A stretch of DNA of 45,094 nucleotides. Source: Pseudobutyrivibrio sp. Its GTDB lineage: Bacteria > Bacillota > Clostridia > Lachnospirales > Lachnospiraceae. The notes beneath the pieces were generated by a model that was not told where the DNA came from, did not search any database, and was given only the letters and a program-made list of their open reading frames with translations. Location: positions 1 to 45,094 of the forward strand of contig JAGBJE010000044.1 of assembly GCA_017934625.1 (NCBI GenBank). Reading direction: 5' to 3'. This document shows positions 41,426 to 45,094 of this stretch, in pieces; position 1 is the first letter of the stretch, and every line of letters starts with the position of its first letter. The position numbers were made by a program, and so were the translations under genes.

Positions 41426-41998
41426 ATGTCAGAAATAATGAAAATTATTGAGAATTATAGCAAGTCACCTGCAGATAAGAAGATTGAAGCTATACTGGAT
41501 AACTATGCAATCTTTGATAGGATTATCGCTGGTATAGAAACAGATCTAATCTTAGATATCTGTGATGAGCGGGCATTTTGTCGACAAAAACGCCAAGTCG
41601 ATACTGGAGTCAGAGTGCAAACATCTACTATTAGCGACATTCCCTTTAGCATTGTAGCTGAGAGGGATGAGGTTGAAAAAGCTGTAAAAGCTGGAGATTA
41701 TTTCACTGCATTAAAGGGAATAGATAATCGTTCAGCTTATATTGTGCGTTTGAACACTATCGTCCAGCTTCGTGATGATTACAGTATTGTGAGTGGCAGA
41801 GTAGGATTTTTGCAGCCAGACGAATACAGGATTTATATGCAGTATTTAAAGAAAGTAAAACCGATTATGGATCTCGCTGATGATGCGGGGCTTTCTTATG
41901 AAGCTTATAAGACAAGAATCTATCGTTATCGTGGTGTTGTAAAGAAGCTATCTATGGATGTCATGTCTAATCGTCATGCTAATAGGCTGGCAGCATAA
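41426..41998 (+). CDS. Unrecognised regulator-like protein upstream of the integrase genes
   Basis: A 190-residue soluble protein. The N-terminal half has ENYSKSPADKKIEAILDNYA. The C-terminal part (KVKPIMDLADDAGLSYEAYK, then TRIYRYRGVVKKL) looks like a helix-turn-helix. A good ribosome site (AGGAGGGAGAA) precedes the ATG. The position between the iterons and the excisionase-like genes suggests control of excision or integration. No family was named. Confidence 0.6.
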   Translation: MSEIMKIIENYSKSPADKKIEAILDNYAIFDRIIAGIETDLILDICDERAFCRQKRQVDTGVRVQTSTISDIPFSIVAERDEVEKAVKAGDYFTALKGIDNRSAYIVRLNTIVQLRDDYSIVSGRVGFLQPDEYRIYMQYLKKVKPIMDLADDAGLSYEAYKTRIYRYRGVVKKLSMDVMSNRHANRLAA

Positions 41999-42027
41999 GT
42001 ATTTTTGGAAATAGGATTTGAGGAATT

Positions 42028-42228
42028 ATGGAAAAAGAAAGAACTGTTATTGAGAGAAAGTTTGTTAGGTACGTAACTGGAGCAGACCTATATGATATGA
42101 GCCAGAAATCATTTGAAAAACTTGCGAAAAATGCGAAAGCAACGCATAAAGTTGGAAAAATGGTTCTGGTGAATACTGTACTTGTAGATAAGTACTTGGA
42201 AACCTGTTGCAGAATAGTTGAGGACTAA
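42028..42228 (+). CDS. DUF6462-like excisionase-type protein
   Basis: A 66-residue protein (KFVRYVTGADLYDMSQKSFE, then KLAKNAKATHKVGKMVLVNT). The pattern of a short winged-helix with R-Y...L-Y...S near the start and K...VLVNT at the end fits DUF6462, found beside Tn916-type integrases, where Xis-like proteins direct excision. That role is inferred. It is followed by a separate promoter. Confidence 0.7.
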   Translation: MEKERTVIERKFVRYVTGADLYDMSQKSFEKLAKNAKATHKVGKMVLVNTVLVDKYLETCCRIVED

Positions 42229-42239
42229 TACAGAGACCC

Positions 42240-42268
42240 TTGTAATGTTGTCAGACATAAATTATAAT
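42240..42268 (+). promoter_or_regulatory. Promoter of the RHH-integrase operon
   Basis: TTGTAA (42240-42245), a 17-base spacer, TATAAT (42263-42268). This is a near-consensus sigma-70-type promoter 27 bases before the TTG start of the ribbon-helix-helix gene. Confidence 0.65.
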
Positions 42269-42295
42269 AGACACAGATGCAAGGAGGTATGTATT

Positions 42296-42472
42296 TTGGC
42301 AGAGAGTAAAAGACGTGTGGGTAGACCAGTAGAACCTAACCCAAAGCGTAGTCCAGTTACTATAAGATTGAATGAAGCTGAGTATTCTAGGCTAAAAGAG
42401 TATGCTGAACTGCATTCGATGACGATGACACAGGTTATTGCGGAAGGACTGAACTTAGTCTATTCCAAATAA
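42296..42472 (+). CDS. Ribbon-helix-helix protein upstream of integrase
   Basis: A 58-residue CopG-like DNA-binding protein. The basic start (ESKRRVGRPVEPNPKR) is followed by the ribbon SPVTIRLNEAEYSRL and two helices. The start is TTG 42296, because AAGGAGG (42281-42287) lies at the right distance and the family begins here. It is co-transcribed with int and may regulate it or help shape the recombination complex. Confidence 0.7.
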   Translation: MAESKRRVGRPVEPNPKRSPVTIRLNEAEYSRLKEYAELHSMTMTQVIAEGLNLVYSK

Positions 42473-42513
42473 TCAAAAGGGTCTCTTTCTTATTTAAAGA
42501 AGGAGGCGGTTTT

Positions 42514-43752
42514 ATGGCAAAGTCCAGAAAGGATAATAAAGGCAGAGTCTTACGAAAAGGTGAGAGCTACAGAGCAGACGAGAAAAGGTATCATTACACT
42601 TATGTAGATCCGAGAGGCACACGTAGATATATCTATTCAACTGATTTAGCAAAGCTTCGTGAAAGAGAAGCGGAGATAAAGCGCGATCAGATGGAGGGTA
42701 TTGATAATTATGTGGCAGGACATATCACAGTCAATGAAGTTTTTGACAGATGTATGGCGGTTAAGACCACATTGCGTAGAACTACCAGAGCCAATTATGA
42801 AATGATGTACAACAAGCACGTCAGAAAAGGCTTTGGGGAGAGAACTCTAGGTAGTATCAAATTCTCAGATGTAAAGCTCTTTTACCAACAATTAGTCGAT
42901 GAGGATGGAATACATCCAAACACAGTAGGAACAATTCATTGCTGTTTACATCCTGCGTTTGAAATGGCTGTACGAGATGATTTAATTAGGAAGAATCCTG
43001 CGGACGGAGTGTTCAGAGAAATCACGAGTGAGCTAGGGAAAAACAAGGGTGTAAGAAATGCTCTTACCATACCACAGCAACAAGCATTCATGAATTATAT
43101 GGAAGGTCATGAGATTTATGATCACTGGTGGCCAGTATTTATGGTATTGCTTGGTACTGGATGCAGATGTGGTGAATTTATTGGTTTGCGCTGGGAAGAT
43201 ATTGATTTAGAAAAGCGTACAATCAATATTAATCATAGCTTGGTTAGAGTAAAGAGAGACCGTAATGATCCAGCAAGAAGACTTGGTGTATCTCTTCCTA
43301 AGACAGAAGCAGGTATTAGAATAATCCCTATGCTTGACCAAGTGGCTGAGGCATTTGAGCGTGTTCATTCCGAACAGGAAGTGACAGGTTTCAATGAGAC
43401 AGTCATTGAAGGTATGGATGGATTCATTTTTAAGAATGCGAATGGTGATGTGCTTTGTGAGCAGAATATCAATTCGGCGATCAGACGTATTACAGAGTCT
43501 TATAATATGGAAGAAGAAGTAAAAGCAGCAAAGGAGAAGCGTGAGCCTCTTTTGTTACCACATTTTTCTTGCCACTACTTAAGGCATACGTTTTGTACAA
43601 GACTTTGCGAAAACGAATCGAATTTAAAGTTAATCCAGGATATCATGGGGCATAAGAATATCAAAACAACTATGGAGATATACGCTGAAGCCACCATGGA
43701 TAAAAAACAGGAAGCAATGCAGAGCTTATCTGCTAGGTGGAAGGGATTCTAA
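42514..43752 (+). CDS. int: Tn916-type tyrosine integrase
   Basis: A 412-residue site-specific recombinase that inserts and excises the element. The N-terminal part (about 1-65) is the AP2-like arm-binding domain (KRYHYTYVDPRGTRRYIYST), followed by a core-binding domain. The catalytic part shows Arg in TGCRCGEF (about 218), HYLRHTF with Arg (about 357), GHK (about 376-378) and the Tyr nucleophile in MEIYAEA (about 390). The length and end position mark the right end of the ICE. Confidence 0.95.
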   Translation: MAKSRKDNKGRVLRKGESYRADEKRYHYTYVDPRGTRRYIYSTDLAKLREREAEIKRDQMEGIDNYVAGHITVNEVFDRCMAVKTTLRRTTRANYEMMYNKHVRKGFGERTLGSIKFSDVKLFYQQLVDEDGIHPNTVGTIHCCLHPAFEMAVRDDLIRKNPADGVFREITSELGKNKGVRNALTIPQQQAFMNYMEGHEIYDHWWPVFMVLLGTGCRCGEFIGLRWEDIDLEKRTININHSLVRVKRDRNDPARRLGVSLPKTEAGIRIIPMLDQVAEAFERVHSEQEVTGFNETVIEGMDGFIFKNANGDVLCEQNINSAIRRITESYNMEEEVKAAKEKREPLLLPHFSCHYLRHTFCTRLCENESNLKLIQDIMGHKNIKTTMEIYAEATMDKKQEAMQSLSARWKGF

Positions 43753-43774
43753 GAAGAGGCCTTCCGCATATAAA

Positions 43775-43811
43775 AGGACATAAGATAATAAGGTGAGGAC
43801 ATATTAAGGAC
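43775..43811. repeat. Three AGGACA repeats behind the integrase
   Basis: AGGACA occurs with GGAC at 43776, 43797 and 43808, spaced 21 and 11 bases (two turns and one turn). They start 24 bases after the integrase stop. Position and phasing suit arm-type sites for the integrase N-terminal domain at the right end. The unit resembles the GGAC iterons at 41300-41360. Confidence 0.5.
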
Positions 43812-43966
43812 AACTTTTTTGTTACTAATAATACCCAATAATACCTTGATTATAATGGGAAGAAAAACGGATTATACCTGATAATAACCGATAAGGGGTT
43901 ATAAGGGCGTTTGAAGTGATAAATTTTGCACTAATGCCATACGTACAGGATTAATTAGTACTTACA
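43812..43966. other. Probable right-end region of the ICE (attR not located)
   Basis: An AT-rich stretch without a gene. It includes ACTTTTTTGT and the partly symmetrical TTATACC...GGGGTTATAA (about 43873-43902). The element should end between here and the CapA gene. Only one end is in the window, so the crossover cannot be fixed. Confidence 0.35.
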
Positions 43967-43997
43967 AGACCAGATTCGAAAGAGTCTGGTCTTTTTT
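43967..43997 (+). terminator. Terminator downstream of the integrase region
   Basis: AGACCAGA (43967-43974) pairs with TCTGGTCT (43985-43992), extended by TTC/GAG around a GAAA loop, followed by six T. Confidence 0.8.
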
Positions 43998-44044
43998 ATT
44001 TACCCTATTATTGAGTTCAGATAGACTCTAATATGGAGAGGTAG

Positions 44045-44170
44045 GTAATCTATAAAGACCATAATAATGATGTCTTTGATGATCAATATTACAAGGAAAT
44101 GATTATCGAATATTTAAAGCAGTGGAAAAAGTCAATAGTATTTATAAATTATAATAGACAGAACGCTTGA
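44045..44170 (+). pseudogene. Possible remnant of a coding sequence
   Basis: An open frame without a start or ribosome site reads YKDHNNDVFDDQYYKEMIIE, then YLKQWKKSIVFINYNRQNA and a stop. The composition looks like the C-terminus of a protein, and the frame is closed by TAG at 44042. It may be the tail of a chromosomal gene cut by insertion of the element. Family not recognised. Confidence 0.25.
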
Positions 44171-44254
44171 AATTAAAATAAATAATGATAATATTAAAAA
44201 AGAACGGACTCGACCCACTGCTGGATAGCTGAGGGCCCAGAGTCCTTTTCTTTT
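44167..44254 (+). promoter_or_regulatory. Promoter and hairpin leader of capA
   Basis: TTGAAA (44167-44172), a 16-base spacer and TAATAT (44189-44194) form a possible promoter. Starting about ten bases later, GGACTC (44206-44211) pairs with GAGTCC (44240-44245), with inner CCC/GGG pairing, and TTTTCTTTT follows. The hairpin thus lies in the 5' leader, 22 bases before the capA ATG, and may attenuate it. It could instead be a terminator of a lost gene. Confidence 0.4.
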
Positions 44255-44275
44255 ATAAAATGGATGAATAACACT

Positions 44276-45094
44276 ATGAAAAAGAAACTAACATTACTTA
44301 TCCTCACATGTCTTATATTCCAAGCCTGCGGTATAAAAGAATCAGCACTTGAAGAAACACAGATCCAGCAGGAGGAAGATGTTCCAAAGGCTCAGTTGGC
44401 GGAAGCTGTAGTTGAAGACAGCGGTGCCTATGATTTCACCTTGTGTTTTGCTGGCGATATCAATTTTGATGAAAACTGGGCTACAACACAGTACCTTAAT
44501 ACCTGTGAAAACGGAATAAAAGATTGTATCTCGCCAGAGTTGATAAATACCATGCAGCAGGCGGATATAATGTGGATAAACAATGAGTTCACCTACAGTG
44601 ATCGTGGACAACCATTGCCTGGAAAGGCCTACACATTCAGGGCAAATCCAGATAGGGTGAAGAATTTGAAACTGCTTGGAGTAGATATAGTTGGTCTTGC
44701 AAATAATCATGTATATGATTACGGAAAAGAAGCTTTGCTTGATACTATGGATACCTTAGATAAGGCAGAAATACCTTTTGTAGGCGCAGGTCATAACCTA
44801 AATGAAGCCAGTGAACCTGTTTATATGGAAATTCAGGGCAAGACTATAGCTTTTGTAGCAGCTTCAAGGGCTGAGAAAAATAAGATGACACCACAGGCAA
44901 CTGATACAGAGCCAGGTATACTTAGGTGCTATGACACCACTGTTTTTGATGAGGAGATTAAAGAAGCAGATGCAAATGCTGATATTGTGGTGGCATTGCC
45001 TCATTGGGGCACAGAATATTCTACAGAGTTAGAAACTGTTCAGCCTCAAACAGCCCACGAATACATAGATGCAGGTGCAGATGCAATAATCGGC
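44276..45094 (+). CDS. CapA-family lipoprotein (PGA_cap), cut by window end
   Basis: The first 273 residues of a surface lipoprotein. The signal peptide KKKLTLLILTCLIFQACG has a lipobox with Cys at about 18. The metallophosphatase-like PGA_cap domain begins at about 60: FTLCFAGDINFDENW, WINNEFTYSDRG, YTFRANPDRVKNLKLLGVDI (with VGLANNHVYDYG following), VGAGHNLNEASEP and ALPHWGTEY. This family includes the poly-gamma-glutamate capsule protein CapA and many uncharacterised cell-surface enzymes. It is most likely chromosomal, outside the ICE. Confidence 0.88.
   Translation, partial: MKKKLTLLILTCLIFQACGIKESALEETQIQQEEDVPKAQLAEAVVEDSGAYDFTLCFAGDINFDENWATTQYLNTCENGIKDCISPELINTMQQADIMWINNEFTYSDRGQPLPGKAYTFRANPDRVKNLKLLGVDIVGLANNHVYDYGKEALLDTMDTLDKAEIPFVGAGHNLNEASEPVYMEIQGKTIAFVAASRAEKNKMTPQATDTEPGILRCYDTTVFDEEIKEADANADIVVALPHWGTEYSTELETVQPQTAHEYIDAGADAIIG

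Noticed and set aside
43967..43997. tRNA 3' end as attachment site
   Set aside because: The TTCGAA in the loop recalls a T-loop, but the hairpin with six T is a terminator and no tRNA fold surrounds it.
1..45094. CRISPR array, rRNA or tRNA genes
   Set aside because: No spaced identical repeats and no rRNA or tRNA signatures were seen on either strand.

Overview
The window reads as the right-hand part of an integrative and conjugative element (ICE) of the Tn1549/CTn type, in a low-GC Gram-positive host. The family mix (Maff2, PrgI, DUF4315, DUF4366, DUF6462, Tn916-type integrase) points to Clostridia, most likely Lachnospiraceae; this is inferred from gene families, not from a marker gene. 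All genes that can be supported lie on the + strand. The left end of the element lies outside the window.

Layout. (1) 1-133: unidentified sequence with two hairpins, abutting a VirD4 gene that has lost its 5' part. (2) 134-11529: conjugation module: VirD4 remnant, Maff2, TrbL/VirB6, PrgI, VirB4, NlpC/P60 hydrolase, DUF4315, DUF4366, ArdC-like protein, topoisomerase-type zinc-ribbon protein, MobC and relaxase. Its intergenic gaps hold many hairpins. (3) 11662-12222: orphan MT-A70 adenine methyltransferase. (4) 12384-28464: a defence island that looks like one transcription unit: XRE regulator, PLD/SNF2-type helicase, DUF4391, a KAP NTPase with an in-frame stop, two different type III Mod methyltransferases, one Res subunit, a YdbC-like protein, and McrB (with an EVE-like domain) plus McrC. 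(5) 28475-36727: mixed accessory genes: DUF4406-like, uracil-DNA-glycosylase-like, flavodoxin, CrcB/Fluc, ATC-hydrolase-like, MazG, macro domain, vWA and ADP-ribosylglycohydrolase. (6) 36768-43752: regulation and integration: leader/attenuator, XRE protein, HTH-like protein, an inserted-looking module (XRE-ImmA/IrrE, structured RNA, DUF4417-like, toxin-like and partner protein), 11-bp phased iterons, a regulator, DUF6462, a ribbon-helix-helix protein and a tyrosine integrase. (7) 43753-45094: right junction, then a probably chromosomal CapA-family lipoprotein gene cut by the window end.

The strongest unusual signal is an 11-G tract (19906-19916) inside the 5' part of the second mod gene. One G more or fewer brings a stop within about ten codons, so this Mod is predicted to switch on and off by slippage while the first Mod and the shared Res stay constant. 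That would be a conjugative, phase-variable type III restriction system with two specificities, coupled to a helicase/DUF4391 pair and to a modification-dependent McrBC. A second candidate is the 38160-41264 module: it is flanked by two nearly identical copies of one terminator and carries a leader with mutually exclusive hairpins upstream of a DUF4417-like gene and a toxin/antidote-like gene pair. A third is the set of GGAC repeats with an 11-bp period at 41300-41360, with related repeats just behind the integrase.
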